Shown here one piece after another: positions 53,633-62,747 of a stretch of DNA of 64,000 nucleotides (the first letter of the stretch is position 1; every line of letters begins with the position of its first letter). The translations under genes and the position numbers were made by a program. This DNA is from Bacillota bacterium (GTDB lineage: Bacteria; Bacillota; Clostridia; Christensenellales; SZUA-584). Where the stretch lies: NCBI GenBank assembly GCA_023415915.1, contig JAEZIZ010000112.1, positions 17,129 through 81,128 on the forward strand. The letters run 5' to 3'. The notes beneath the pieces were generated by a model. The model saw only the letters and a program-made list of their open reading frames with translations, was not told the origin of the DNA and searched no databases.

Positions 53633-54499
53633 CTACCTGTCCGATAAAAAAGTTGTAATCTTTAGCTTGTGGTTCTCCAAACGGCCCAAGCCCGCGAATT
53701 CCTTTTCTATATATACCCTTACCGTTTCATTATCGCTTTCCGCAAAATCTACGCTCGCGCCGTTTAAGAGCAGCTTTGCAAGTCTACCGCCCGCCGTGAC
53801 AGCCGGTATACTCTCAAAGAAGGATTCTACGGGTATCAGCGCTTCTTCCGCCTTGCCAGGGTTCTTAAGCTCGTCGGCGGTAACGGACGACGCAATATCG
53901 AGCCCCGCGCATTTTGTCCTGATTAAAAACGACATGTAGCCGAGCGTACCAAGGCTTTTGCCGATGTCCTCGCAAAGCGCCCTTATATAAGTACCCTTGC
54001 CGCAGGCTACGCGTATTAGGTGGGCGTCCGGTCGCGTGCAGCATAGGTATTCCATGTCGTGTATTACTATATCCCGCTGCTTTGCCGGAACTACTACGCC
54101 ACGTCGCGCAAGCTCGTAAGATTTTTGCCCGCCCAGCTTGACCGCGGAATACGCTGGCGTTTGCTGCACCAAATCGCCAATAAAGCGCTTAAGCGCTTCT
54201 TTCACCTGTTCGGGGGAAGGAGCGGCGCTGTTTGAAACGCCGGTTACGCGCCCGTAGCTGTCGCCGGTATCCGTGCTCTTCCCAAACGTTATTTCAGCTA
54301 TGTATTCCTTAGCGCCTCCCATAAGATAAGAAGAGACTTTAGTCGCCCTGCCGACGCATATCGGAAGCACTCCGCACGCGCCGGGGTCAAGCGTTCCAGC
54401 ATGTCCGGTTTTTACACCGCCTAATATGCCGCGCAGATAGATTACCGCTCCGCTGGACGACATGCCGGGAGGCTTTAGAAAATTGATGACGCCGTTCAT
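53633..54499 (-). CDS. truB: tRNA pseudouridine(55) synthase
   Basis: Forms pseudouridine 55 in the T-arm of tRNA. 288 residues with catalytic Asp38 in GHAGTLDPGACGVLP and the start MNGVINFLKPPGMSS. The C-terminal PUA-like part is present but short. It lies two bases after nrnA. Confidence 0.95.
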   Translation of the reverse strand: MNGVINFLKPPGMSSSGAVIYLRGILGGVKTGHAGTLDPGACGVLPICVGRATKVSSYLMGGAKEYIAEITFGKSTDTGDSYGRVTGVSNSAAPSPEQVKEALKRFIGDLVQQTPAYSAVKLGGQKSYELARRGVVVPAKQRDIVIHDMEYLCCTRPDAHLIRVACGKGTYIRALCEDIGKSLGTLGYMSFLIRTKCAGLDIASSVTADELKNPGKAEEALIPVESFFESIPAVTAGGRLAKLLLNGASVDFAESDNETVRVYIEKEFAGLGRLENHKLKITTFLSDR

Positions 54500-54501
54500 C
54501 G

Positions 54502-55449
54502 TTATACCAGCTCTTTTAATACGCCGAGCAGCGAAGCCTTTACTTCGTCAAGTTTGCCTTGAGTGCAGCAGCCCGCGGCGTTCTTATGACCGCCTCCGCC
54601 CATCGACGAAGCGACGCTGCATACGTCTATATCCCCTTTTGAGCGCAGGCTTATCTTAATGCCGTTTTTGATCTCCCTGAAAAATACGGCGATCTTCGTT
54701 TCCTCGATCTCGCGCGCAAAATCTACGATGTTCTCGCAGTCGGCGCCCGAAGCGCCAAACTCCTTCATATCGCTTTGCAGCAGCGTTACGCAAGCTATTT
54801 TGCCGCCTTCGTAAACCTCAAGCCTTGAGAGCGCGCGACCAATAAGGCGCGTAAGTACGAGCGTGCGGCGTCTGAAAAGTATATCGGCGGTTTCGCGAAG
54901 GTCGAAAAGCTCCACAAGGTCGGCAGAATACATAAGGCATTTGCGGCCGGTGTTTGAATACGTAAAGTTGCCCGTGTCTGTGGACATCGCGATATAAAGG
55001 TACCGCGCAGTCGATTCGTCCTGCTCGACGCCCGCCTCCGACATAAGTTCGTATATTATTTCGCCCACCGAAGATGCCTCGGCTATGTAGTTGAGCTTTG
55101 CGAACGCTTCATTTGTTATATGATGGTCTATGTTGATGTTGTTCTTTGCCCGCTTGAATATCTTCTGGGCCTTGCCGAGCCGCGATTTATCCGCGCAGTC
55201 CACGGCAATGGCGAGGTCGTAATCCGGCGACGCGGCGAGAAGGGATATTCCCTCACCGGGGAAAAGCTCTGAGTATCTGTGCGGTATGCCGTCCTCGCAA
55301 TATATAGTCGAGTCCTTGCCGAGCTTTTTAAGCATTGCGTCCAGCGCGAAGCTTGACCCGAGAGTGTCTCCATCCGGCTGTATGTGCGCTATCACCAGTA
55401 TTTTATGCGCGTCGCCTATTGCTGTTACGATATCCTGGAGGCTGCACAT
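54502..55449 (-). CDS. nrnA: DHH-family oligoribonuclease/pAp phosphatase NrnA
   Basis: Degrades short RNAs and dephosphorylates pAp. 315 residues with DHH motifs His22/Asp26/Asp28 (HIQPDGDT), Asp84 (AVDCADKS) and Asp108-His-His110 (INIDHHIT). The DHHA1 domain ends in MGGGGHKNAAGC. It sits between rbfA and truB, as in many Clostridia. Confidence 0.94.
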   Translation of the reverse strand: MCSLQDIVTAIGDAHKILVIAHIQPDGDTLGSSFALDAMLKKLGKDSTIYCEDGIPHRYSELFPGEGISLLAASPDYDLAIAVDCADKSRLGKAQKIFKRAKNNINIDHHITNEAFAKLNYIAEASSVGEIIYELMSEAGVEQDESTARYLYIAMSTDTGNFTYSNTGRKCLMYSADLVELFDLRETADILFRRRTLVLTRLIGRALSRLEVYEGGKIACVTLLQSDMKEFGASGADCENIVDFAREIEETKIAVFFREIKNGIKISLRSKGDIDVCSVASSMGGGGHKNAAGCCTQGKLDEVKASLLGVLKELV

Positions 55450-55452
55450 AGC

Positions 55453-55791
55453 TTATACTTTCTTCAGCAGCTCGTTTATCCTGCTGCTGTATTCTATGGA
55501 AGTATCGAGTATGAACTTTATTTCAGGCAAGCGTCGTATATTAATGCGCGCGCCTATCTCGTTTTTTATAAAATGCTCAGCGTGCGTAAGCGTTTCGATA
55601 GTCGAAGCTTTTTTCTTGTCGCTATCGAATACGCTTATGTACGCCTTGGCGTATTTTAAATCCTTCGTTATTTCGACGCGCGTAACGCTCGCCATTTCGG
55701 AGACCCGCGGGTCCTTTATGTCGCTGCGTATGATCTCGCTGAGAGCCTTCTTAAACTCGGATTCTATTACAGCCAGTCTGTTTTTAGGCAC
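55453..55791 (-). CDS. rbfA: 30S ribosome-binding factor RbfA
   Basis: A 112-residue single KH-type domain required for late 30S maturation and cold adaptation. RLAVIESEFKKALSEII, DPRVSEMASVTRVEITKDL and ALKYAKAYISVF-like strands identify it. Its start shares one base with the end of infB. Confidence 0.94.
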   Translation of the reverse strand: MPKNRLAVIESEFKKALSEIIRSDIKDPRVSEMASVTRVEITKDLKYAKAYISVFDSDKKKASTIETLTHAEHFIKNEIGARINIRRLPEIKFILDTSIEYSSRINELLKKV

Positions 55792-58484
55792 TATCTCTCG
55801 ATCTCCTGCATTTCATAAGATTCTATTACGTCGCCTTCCTTGATGTCGTTATAGTTTTTCAGCGTTATACCGCATTCATAACCCTGATTGACTTCCTTGG
55901 CGTCGTCTTTAAACCGCTTAAGCGACGCTATGGAGCCTTCGAATACGACGACGTTGTCGCGGAGCAGCCTGGCGGACGCGTTGCGCACTATCTTGCCGTC
56001 CGTCACATAGCACCCGGCAATAGTGCCTATGCTCGATACATTGAATATCGTCCTGACTTCCGCGTATCCGAGTACCGCCTCTTTGAATTCGGGCGCGAGC
56101 ATGCCCTTCATTGCAAGCTCTATATCCTCAATCGCCTTGTATATGACGCGGTATACCCTGATTTCAACCTTTTCCTTCTCGGCCTCTATCCTTGCCATGC
56201 TGTCCGGGCGAACGTTGAAACCTATTATTATCGCGTTGGACGCGGTAGCGAGCATTACGTCCATCGCCTTTATCGCTCCGACGCCGGCGTGTATTACGTT
56301 AACCCTAACGTCTTTGTTGCTCAGCTTTTCGAACGCCTGCTTAACCGCCTCTACCGAACCCTGTACGTCCGCCTTGACGACTATGTTGAGTTCTTTTACC
56401 TTGCCTTCTTCGACCTGGCTGAACAAATCATCCAGCGACACCTTCGAAAGGTTTTTGAGCATATCGGCCTTCTGCTTGTCTTTGCGCTCTTCGGCGACCT
56501 GTTTTGTAAGCTTATCCTGTTCGACCGCGTGCATTATGTCGCCCGCAACAGGCACTTCCGAGAATCCTACGACTTCCACGGGCTGCGACGGATAAGCCTC
56601 CTCCACCCTGTTGCCCATGTCGTCTACCATAGCGCGTACCCTGCCGTAAGCTGTGCCCGCTACTATCATATCCGAAATGTGCAGCGTGCCGTTCTGGACG
56701 AGCACCGTGGCTACCGGCCCTCTGCCTTTGTCGAGCTTGGCTTCGATTATAGTTCCCTTTGCCAGCCTGTTGGGATTTGCTTTTAATTCCTGCACTTCGG
56801 AAACAAGTATTACCATCTCGAGCAGCTGGTCAAGCCCTTCTTTTGTTACCGCGGATACGGGTACCATTACGGTATCGCCGCCCCAGTCCTCCGCTACAAG
56901 GCCGTACTCAGTCAAATCCTGCATGACCTTCATGGGATTGGCGTCGGGCCTGTCTATCTTGTTTATCGCCACGATAATAGGAACATTAGCGGCTTTAGCG
57001 TGATTTATAGCCTCTACGGTCTGTGGCATTACGCCGTCGTCCGCGGCGACAACGAGTATTACAACGTCCGTTGCCTGAGCGCCGCGGGCGCGCATGGCGG
57101 TGAACGCTTCGTGCCCCGGAGTATCGAGGAACGTTATATCATGGCCATTATGCTTTATAGTGTACGCGCCTATATGCTGCGTTATACCGCCCGCTTCATG
57201 TTCGGTAACGCGCGTACGGCGTATCGCGTCAAGCAGCGACGTTTTGCCGTGGTCGACATGACCCATCACCGTAACAACAGGAGGACGCGGCACAAGTTCG
57301 CTCTCAGCATCCGCCGTATCGACCTCGTCCAAAACGTCTTCAGCCGTCTTGTCTAGCTTAAGCTCCAGGTCGATATGGAATTCCGAGCATATAAGCTGAG
57401 CCGTGTCATAGTCAAGCTCGGAATTGATATTGCACATCATGCCGAGCATTAAAAGCTTCTTCAATATCTCCGCAACCGGCTTGCCCGTCTTTTCAGCAAG
57501 CGACTTTACCGATATATTACTCGTCGTCATAACCGCTTTATCTATGACGATAGTAGGAATAGGCGCCGATGAGGTCTTCAGCTTTGAGCGCTTCTTTGCT
57601 CTGTACCTGGATTCTTCGCCGCCGTCAAGAACGGCCTGCTCCAGCAGTACTTTTTTGCTTACCTTTGACCTGTCGTCCCATTTATATGTCTCTTCACGAT
57701 GCTTTTTTGTGGCGGTCTTTTTTTCAACAGGAACAAAACTTGTCGTTGCTGCACTGGCAACTTCGGCGCCTTGCGGACGCTGCCCGGGGCGCTGGCCGGT
57801 ACGCTGTCCGGCAAAACGCTGATCGCCTTGCGGACGCTGTCCGGCAAAACGCTGGTCTCCCTGCGGACGCTGTCCGGCAAAACGCTGGTCTCCCTGCGGA
57901 CGCTGACCCTGTGGGCGATTGTCGCGCGAAGCTCTGTCCTGAGTTTGCGCACGCGCGCCGCTTCGGCTGTCCTGCCGCTGGTCTTTGGGAGGCTGCTGCC
58001 GCTGCCTCTGCCCTTGGGGCTGCTGCCACTGGGAGAGGCCGGGTTTTACCTGCGGTTCCGCTTTTGGCGCTTCAGGCTTTTGCGGTTCCGGTGCTGCGGC
58101 AGTCTCCGCAGCCGCTTCATTTTTAGCGGCCTTTTCGCTTGCGGCCGGCTTTTCCTTTTCAGCCGGCGCAGGCTGCTCTTCAACGGCCTTAACATTTTCC
58201 GTCGGCTGTTCTTTCTCGGCTTCAACCTGCTGATTTTGAGCAACAGCCTCCTGCTCCGCCCTTGCGGCCTCGGCGGCACGGGCGGCTTCGGCAGCTTCCT
58301 GCTGCTCTTTCAGTCTCTTTTCTTCAGCTTCTGCGCGGACGATCTTTAAAAGCTCCGCTTCGATACGCTTTAGCGTGGCCAAATGGTTTTGAACGCTGTT
58401 CTGAAGCGACTCCATCTTAGTCACAGTTTCCCTGGACTTGGCGATAAGCTGCTTATTTATATCAATTATTTTAAGTTTACTCAT
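55791..58484 (-). CDS. infB: Translation initiation factor IF-2
   Basis: 897 residues from the ATG at 58484, eight bases inside the end of ylxQ with GGGAG upstream. The N-terminal 300 residues are low-complexity: Ala/Glu-rich to about 150, then Gln/Arg-rich with three 11-residue repeats ([11 protein letters not shown]) near 197-229. The GTPase domain begins at G1 GHVDHGKT (408-415), with DTPGHEAF and NKID, followed by domains II-IV. It positions the initiator tRNA on the ribosome. Confidence 0.97.
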   Translation of the reverse strand: MSKLKIIDINKQLIAKSRETVTKMESLQNSVQNHLATLKRIEAELLKIVRAEAEEKRLKEQQEAAEAARAAEAARAEQEAVAQNQQVEAEKEQPTENVKAVEEQPAPAEKEKPAASEKAAKNEAAAETAAAPEPQKPEAPKAEPQVKPGLSQWQQPQGQRQRQQPPKDQRQDSRSGARAQTQDRASRDNRPQGQRPQGDQRFAGQRPQGDQRFAGQRPQGDQRFAGQRTGQRPGQRPQGAEVASAATTSFVPVEKKTATKKHREETYKWDDRSKVSKKVLLEQAVLDGGEESRYRAKKRSKLKTSSAPIPTIVIDKAVMTTSNISVKSLAEKTGKPVAEILKKLLMLGMMCNINSELDYDTAQLICSEFHIDLELKLDKTAEDVLDEVDTADAESELVPRPPVVTVMGHVDHGKTSLLDAIRRTRVTEHEAGGITQHIGAYTIKHNGHDITFLDTPGHEAFTAMRARGAQATDVVILVVAADDGVMPQTVEAINHAKAANVPIIVAINKIDRPDANPMKVMQDLTEYGLVAEDWGGDTVMVPVSAVTKEGLDQLLEMVILVSEVQELKANPNRLAKGTIIEAKLDKGRGPVATVLVQNGTLHISDMIVAGTAYGRVRAMVDDMGNRVEEAYPSQPVEVVGFSEVPVAGDIMHAVEQDKLTKQVAEERKDKQKADMLKNLSKVSLDDLFSQVEEGKVKELNIVVKADVQGSVEAVKQAFEKLSNKDVRVNVIHAGVGAIKAMDVMLATASNAIIIGFNVRPDSMARIEAEKEKVEIRVYRVIYKAIEDIELAMKGMLAPEFKEAVLGYAEVRTIFNVSSIGTIAGCYVTDGKIVRNASARLLRDNVVVFEGSIASLKRFKDDAKEVNQGYECGITLKNYNDIKEGDVIESYEMQEIER
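57801..57899. repeat. Three 33-bp tandem repeats in the infB N-terminal linker
   Basis: Units of 33 bases start at 57801, 57834 and 57867 with ACGCTGTCCGGCAAAACGCT; the last two are identical and the first differs at a few bases. They stay in frame as an 11-residue repeat. It is a coding minisatellite likely to vary in copy number among strains, not a CRISPR array. Confidence 0.9.
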
Positions 58485-58803
58485 GCATGCTACTCCCTTG
58501 ACCACCATCAAAATATTCTTTTATCGTATCGGCAAAAGCTCTGTCAGTTATTCCAACCACCATAATTCCCCTTCTGCCTATTGCATGACCCAATCTATCA
58601 TAACCGCTCACTGTCAAAACATCAACGTTATTTTTGCCGCACATATATATAAACTTCTTTCTGCTTAAGGGGGAAATATCTTCCGCAAGCAGCAGCAGGC
58701 GCACTTTGCCCCGCTTTAGTCCCGACTCGCAGGCAGCAGTCCCCGTAAGCGTCTTGCCCGCGCGGTGGGCAAATCCCACATAAGACAAACTATTTGAGCC
58801 CAC
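58477..58803 (-). CDS. ylxQ: L7Ae-family RNA-binding protein YlxQ
   Basis: A 108-residue L7Ae/L30e-type protein ([20 protein letters not shown], then [20 protein letters not shown]). It starts at a GTG at 58803 that overlaps the ylxR end by 14 bases; the ribosome binding site is weak, so coupling to ylxR is likely. Homologues bind kink-turn RNA, but the role in the nusA operon is not settled. Confidence 0.88.
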   Translation of the reverse strand: MGSNSLSYVGFAHRAGKTLTGTAACESGLKRGKVRLLLLAEDISPLSRKKFIYMCGKNNVDVLTVSGYDRLGHAIGRRGIMVVGITDRAFADTIKEYFDGGQGSSMHE

Positions 58804-59041
58804 GCCGCAGTATCACCCGCTTTATAGCGTTATACGCCTCTTCGCTCATAGCTGTTTCAAGCGCCCGGTCGAATGCTTTTGTCTTTTTCGCTTTATCGAG
58901 GCAATCAACATTGGGGCAAAGATAAGCTCCTCTGCCGTGCGCTTTGCCGGTTTCGTCAGCAAACAGGCCGCCCTCCGATGCAACGACCCTCACGAGTTCC
59001 TTTTTTGGCCTGCTTTCACGGCAGGCTATGCACATCCGCAT
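58790..59041 (-). CDS. ylxR: YlxR-family RNA-binding protein
   Basis: An 83-residue YlxR protein: MRMCIACRESRPKKELVRVV at the start, then GRGAYLCPNVDCLDKAKK. The family is thought to bind RNA or nucleoid and its function is unclear. It lies 63 bases after nusA and before ylxQ, the fixed order of this operon in Firmicutes. Confidence 0.9.
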   Translation of the reverse strand: MRMCIACRESRPKKELVRVVASEGGLFADETGKAHGRGAYLCPNVDCLDKAKKTKAFDRALETAMSEEAYNAIKRVILRRGLK

Positions 59042-59104
59042 AGGTATTTTTTTCGTTTTCGTTTGTGACCACCGCCGTTATACGTTTAGTTATCTGTTTT
59101 ATCG

Positions 59105-60223
59105 TTAAAATTCGAAATCGTCTTCAAGCATATCGCTGGTTTTGGGCTCATCCGCCTCGCCGTCTTTTTTTACGTCGAACAGCGCTTCTTCTATCTGCGT
59201 CTGGCTCTTTATGTCTATCTTCCAACCCGTAAGCTTGGCTGCGAGACGAGCGTTCTGTCCTTCGCGGCCTATGGCGAGCGAAAGCTGGTAATCGGGTACG
59301 ACAACTTTTGCGGCCTTTTCCGACTCGTTTATCTGAACCATCAGCACTTTTGCGGGACGCAGCGAATTAGCGATGAACTCTATAGGGTCGGCGCTCCATG
59401 GAATAACATCTATCTTCTCGTTGCCTATTTCGGCGACTATTCTGTCTATCCTCGAGCCTTTCTGGCCAACGCACGAACCTACGGGATCTACGTTTTCATC
59501 TTCCGAATAAACTGCTATCTTAGTGCGCGAGCCCGCTTCGCGCGCGATGCTCTTAATCTGAACGACGTTCTGCATTATCTCGGGAACTTCTATCTCAAAC
59601 AGGCGTTTAAGCAGCCCCGGGTGAGTGCGCGAAACCACTATCTGAGGCCCCTTAGTCGTCTTCCTGACTTCCATAACATACACTTTTATATGGTCGTTTA
59701 TATTGTACTTTTCGCCGGGTATGCTTTCCGAGATGGGCATTATGCCTTCCGCGCTGTCCAGTTCAAGCAGTATGCTGTTCTTGTCTACACGGTGTATCAC
59801 CGCGTTCATAAGCTCGCCTTCGCGCTCTATGAACTTGTCGAACACTACGCCGCGCTCCGCTTCGCGCAAACGGTGTACTACTACCTGCTTTGCGGTCTGA
59901 GCGGCTATCCTTCCGAACGAGCCCGGAGTTACCTCTACCTCGATAATATCGCCCGGCTCGTACGCTATGTTTATCTTTTGAGCGTCGGCAAGCGACATTT
60001 CTTCCGACTCGTCGAGAACTTCCTCCACGACGGTTTTCTTTGCGTATACCTTGAAAGAACCGTCGTTGCTGTCGACGGCCACACGGACATTCTGGGCGGA
60101 ACCGTAGTTTTTCTTGTATGCGGAAACAAGCGCATTCTCAATAGCGTCTATAAGCACGCTCTTGTCAATGCCCTTTTCCTTTTCCAAAGCGTCTATTGCG
60201 TTAATAAATTCCGTGTTCATCAT
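59105..60223 (-). CDS. nusA: Transcription termination/antitermination factor NusA
   Basis: 372 residues: N-terminal RNA-polymerase-binding domain (1-125), S1 domain (about 135-200), then two KH domains with VGSCVGQKGSRIDRIVAEI and LAIGREGQNARLAAKLTGWK. The acidic C-terminal repeats of enterobacteria are missing, as in other Firmicutes. It stimulates pausing and intrinsic termination. The leader of its operon has a weak terminator that NusA could act on. Confidence 0.97.
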   Translation of the reverse strand: MMNTEFINAIDALEKEKGIDKSVLIDAIENALVSAYKKNYGSAQNVRVAVDSNDGSFKVYAKKTVVEEVLDESEEMSLADAQKINIAYEPGDIIEVEVTPGSFGRIAAQTAKQVVVHRLREAERGVVFDKFIEREGELMNAVIHRVDKNSILLELDSAEGIMPISESIPGEKYNINDHIKVYVMEVRKTTKGPQIVVSRTHPGLLKRLFEIEVPEIMQNVVQIKSIAREAGSRTKIAVYSEDENVDPVGSCVGQKGSRIDRIVAEIGNEKIDVIPWSADPIEFIANSLRPAKVLMVQINESEKAAKVVVPDYQLSLAIGREGQNARLAAKLTGWKIDIKSQTQIEEALFDVKKDGEADEPKTSDMLEDDFEF

Positions 60224-60233
60224 TACCCTCCGT

Positions 60234-60701
60234 TTATATATCCACGTGAAGCTTTACAACAGCGGTCTCTTTATAAGCAAAAGTATTAAGGCTTCCGTTT
60301 ATTTTTACAGTAAATCCGTTATCGTCGCAGCTTATAAGCTCGCCCGTAAACTCTTTTCTGCCCTCTTTGGCGCCGTACAGCTTTATGTCCACTTTTTTGC
60401 TCATGCTGCGCTTAAAATCCGACAGCTCTTTTAATGCTCTGTCAAGCCCCGGCGACGATACGCACAGATAATACGCGCCCTCAATGGGGTCTTTTGCGTC
60501 GATGGCGGGCTCTATAAGACGGCTTATGCTCTCGCAGTCGTCAAGGCCTATGCCGCCCGGCTTGTCTGCATATATAATAAGCTCCTTTGCGTCGCCTGTG
60601 TTGTTAAGCTCGACGCCTACGTACTCATAGCCGCTGCCTTCGATTATAGGCTTAACTATTTCCTCAACTATTTTTTCATATTTGTTTGCTATATTAAACA
60701 C
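60234..60701 (-). CDS. rimP: Ribosome maturation factor RimP
   Basis: 155 residues, two-domain RimP (YlxS): KPIIEGSGYEYVGVEL, DCESISRLIEPAIDAKDPI and YYLCVSSPGLDRAL are family signatures. It helps the 30S subunit mature. First gene of the operon, 10 bases before nusA and about 120 bases after the expected transcript start. Confidence 0.95.
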   Translation of the reverse strand: MFNIANKYEKIVEEIVKPIIEGSGYEYVGVELNNTGDAKELIIYADKPGGIGLDDCESISRLIEPAIDAKDPIEGAYYLCVSSPGLDRALKELSDFKRSMSKKVDIKLYGAKEGRKEFTGELISCDDNGFTVKINGSLNTFAYKETAVVKLHVDI

Positions 60702-60772
60702 TCCTTGCGCGCCCGAAAAAGATTTTGTTGTTAGTTTGGATAAATTGCGTGTGTTTTAACGGGCCATTCGGG

Positions 60773-60819
60773 GATTCAGCAATTTAAAAGAGTGGGTCTC
60801 ACCCACTCTAAACTGAATC
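60773..60819 (-). terminator. Leader attenuator-like terminator upstream of rimP-nusA
   Basis: On the minus strand AGAGTGGGT and ACCCACTCT (60809-60801 and 60797-60789) form a perfect nine-pair stem with loop GAG, followed by TTTAAATT, a broken T-tract. An outer seven-pair stem GATTCAG/CTGAATC encloses it. It lies about five bases after the expected start and 70 before rimP. In Bacillus nusA is autoregulated by NusA-stimulated termination in its 5' leader without an antiterminator; this element fits that description. Confidence 0.65.
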
Positions 60820-60830
60820 TAGCGGTAATC

Positions 60831-60859
60831 ATAATAACATAATATGCATAAAAGTGCAA
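60831..60859 (-). promoter_or_regulatory. Promoter of the rimP-nusA-infB operon
   Basis: Minus-strand TTGCAC at 60854-60859, a 17-base spacer and TATTAT at 60831-60836. Transcription should start near 60824, just before the hairpin. No better candidate lies between the hairpin and rimP, which supports the view that the hairpin is in a leader. Confidence 0.6.
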
Positions 60860-60980
60860 GCCATTTTATATGAAAGCGGTAAAAACTAAACGGGGAGAGG
60901 CTTTTTTGCCGCTTGTCCGTTATTTCCCCAGACAAAGGCTCATCATCGGCAACGGGTACTGCCCTGTTATTAAAACGCCA

Positions 60981-61802
60981 TCAATCATCCGTAAGCATTA
61001 TGACCGCGGCCATAGAGCCCGTGCGTCCGTTGTCTCTCCTGTGCGAGAAAAACAGCTCCGCGCCGTCATAGGTGCACAGCCCGGATTCCGTAATGTTACC
61101 GGCGCGAATACCAGCGCTCAGCATATCGAGAACGCACGCCCTGGCAAGGCGCAGATGCGTCCTGCCTCCGCGCGTCTCAATAGCATCCTTCCCAAACTCT
61201 CTTAAAAACAAATCGCTTACATCCTTCCCGACCTCGTACCGCTCGGGGCCTATGCATGGACCTACTGCGGCGAGTATGTCGCCGGCATTGCTGCCTAGAG
61301 ACATCAGCGCACGGACCGCGTTTGCCGCCATATGTGAGACGACTCCGCGCCAGCCCGCGTGACAGACGGCGGCGCAGCGTTTAACCGGATCGTAAAAAAA
61401 CAGAGGCACGCAATCGGCGTGGAAGGATATCAAAGGCAGCTGCGTTTCATCCGTATATAGCCCGTCGCATACTTCGGGAACGCAGTCCCTCGTTATGCCG
61501 CAGCCCGAGTCGCTTTTTGATGCCTTATACAGCAGAGCGCTGTGCGCATAATTAATCGACACAGCTTTTTTGTAGTCAAAACCCGCGGCTTCGCCGAACC
61601 TTTTTAAATTTTCCAGGAAATTTTCGGGGCTTTGTTCCCTCTTTTTACTGAAATTCAGCGTATCGTACGGCGCTGGGCTTACGCCGCCAACCCTTGTGGA
61701 AAACGCGCATACCACTCCGCCTGCTTCTTCAAAGGACGGTATTGTAAGATATTTAAGCCCGTATTTTTCTCTGAGCGTGAATTCTTGCCTAAACTCTTGC
61801 AT
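60981..61802 (-). CDS. pgeF: Multicopper-laccase-domain purine nucleoside phosphorylase/peptidoglycan editing factor (PgeF/YlmD)
   Basis: 273 residues of the YfiH/DUF152 family. The zinc-type catalytic triad is visible as His87 (INYAHSALL), Cys131 (SFHADCVPLFF) and His148 (VCHAGWRG). Family members phosphorylate or deaminate purine nucleosides and one removes misincorporated amino acids from cell-wall precursors, so the physiological role is uncertain. It lies two bases after nrdR. In Bacillus the orthologue ylmD also lies downstream of sigG. Confidence 0.92.
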   Translation of the reverse strand: MQEFRQEFTLREKYGLKYLTIPSFEEAGGVVCAFSTRVGGVSPAPYDTLNFSKKREQSPENFLENLKRFGEAAGFDYKKAVSINYAHSALLYKASKSDSGCGITRDCVPEVCDGLYTDETQLPLISFHADCVPLFFYDPVKRCAAVCHAGWRGVVSHMAANAVRALMSLGSNAGDILAAVGPCIGPERYEVGKDVSDLFLREFGKDAIETRGGRTHLRLARACVLDMLSAGIRAGNITESGLCTYDGAELFFSHRRDNGRTGSMAAVIMLTDD

Positions 61803-61804
61803 AT

Positions 61805-62260
61805 CTACTTTTCTTCCAATAACGTTTGAAGCTCCTTCATGAACGTGTCCACGTCCTTGAATTCCTTATAGACGGAAGCGAAACGGACGTACGCGACGTC
61901 GTCAAGCTTTTTAAGGCCTGCCATTACGAGCTCGCCTATATCTTTTGAAGATATCTCCTGCTTCAATGAATTGAATATCGTTTTTTCTATACCCGCCACC
62001 AGCTCTTCGATATCTTGCATGGGAACGGGGCGCTTTTCGCAGGCTTTTATAATGCCCATCTTAATCTTGTCGGAATCAAACGGCACGCGGTCCCCGTTTT
62101 TCTTTACCACCAGCAGGGGAAGGCTGTCTATCTTCTCATAAGTGGTAAAACGCTTTTTGCATACAAGACATTCCCTGCGCCGCCGAATTGAGCTTCCTTC
62201 GTCCGTAGGCCGGGAATCCACAACTTTACTTTCAAGGTTACCGCAATAAACACATTTCAT
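61805..62260 (-). CDS. nrdR: Ribonucleotide reductase regulator NrdR
   Basis: 151 residues: N-terminal zinc ribbon with Cys3, Cys6, Cys31 and Cys34 ([16 protein letters not shown]) and an ATP-cone domain (about 48-140, [20 protein letters not shown]). It senses ATP/dATP and represses nrd genes. No nrd gene or NrdR box is evident in the window. Its promoter (62294-62321) overlaps the terminator of the upstream unit. Confidence 0.97.
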   Translation of the reverse strand: MKCVYCGNLESKVVDSRPTDEGSSIRRRRECLVCKKRFTTYEKIDSLPLLVVKKNGDRVPFDSDKIKMGIIKACEKRPVPMQDIEELVAGIEKTIFNSLKQEISSKDIGELVMAGLKKLDDVAYVRFASVYKEFKDVDTFMKELQTLLEEK

Positions 62261-62293
62261 ACCTTAGCCCCCCGAAATTATAAAATCATGGAT

Positions 62294-62321
62294 ATTATAT
62301 CATAAAAATCGGCAATTACAA
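62294..62321 (-). promoter_or_regulatory. Promoter of nrdR-pgeF
   Basis: Minus-strand TTGTAA at 62316-62321, a 16-base spacer and perfect TATAAT at 62294-62299. The -35 falls inside the loop of the terminator hairpin at 62307-62331. Confidence 0.6.
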
Positions 62322-62331
62322 ACAGCCGATT
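62304..62331 (-). terminator. Terminator after ymxH
   Basis: On the minus strand AATCGGC (62331-62325) and GCCGATT (62313-62307) make a seven-pair stem with an 11-base loop, followed by TTTAT. It is about 70 bases after the ymxH stop. It separates the sporulation unit from nrdR-pgeF. Confidence 0.6.
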
Positions 62332-62401
62332 AAAAACCCAAGGTTTATCAAGGTTACCAGGCCTTAACCCGTGCACCGAGCCGACAGCGGAAAGATTGAC
62401 T

Positions 62402-62662
62402 TTAATCCGCATACTCCGGCATAAAATTGATATCCACCTCTACGAGTATAACGTCTTCCCCTATCTTTCTGATGTTTTTCCACGGTATTATCTGGTCGCG
62501 TTCCCCTTTGAAAAAAAACGAAAACCTGGCGGCTCCCGGAACGACTATCGCGCATATTTTGCCCGTACATATGTCTAGAACAAGATCGCATATATAGCCC
62601 AAACGCGCGCCGTCCACAATGTTCACTACTTCCTTTTGTCTTAACTTACAGTATCTAGTCAT
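62402..62662 (-). CDS. ymxH: YlmC/YmxH-family PRC-barrel sporulation protein
   Basis: An 86-residue PRC-barrel protein starting MTRYCKLRQKEVVNIVDGAR from the ATG at 62662; GAGGTG lies nine bases upstream, so an earlier in-frame ATG is not needed. LGYICDLVLDICTGKI and the C-terminal DVILVEVDI are typical. YlmC/YmxH proteins are annotated as sporulation-associated and their action is unknown. It follows sigG after a terminator, the conserved neighbourhood. Confidence 0.85.
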   Translation of the reverse strand: MTRYCKLRQKEVVNIVDGARLGYICDLVLDICTGKICAIVVPGAARFSFFFKGERDQIIPWKNIRKIGEDVILVEVDINFMPEYAD

Positions 62663-62705
62663 GACTATCATCACCTCACATTATAATATATTATGAGGGA
62701 AAGCA

Positions 62706-62731
62706 TAAAAAAGACCGCGGGAAACGCGGCC
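62706..62731 (-). terminator. Terminator after sigG
   Basis: On the minus strand GGCCGCG (62731-62725) pairs with CGCGGTC (62719-62713) around TTTCC, followed by six Ts. It starts 17 bases after the sigG stop. It is a strong intrinsic terminator that separates sigG from ymxH. Confidence 0.88.
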
Positions 62732-62747
62732 TTATCGCGGCGGGGCA

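Noticed and set aside
57801..57899. CRISPR-like tandem repeats
   Set aside because: There are no spacers; the units are contiguous, in frame and inside infB.
60773..60869. T-box or metabolite riboswitch upstream of rimP
   Set aside because: The leader has only a compact two-stem structure; no T-box AGGGUGGNACCGCG-like motif or long aptamer is present.
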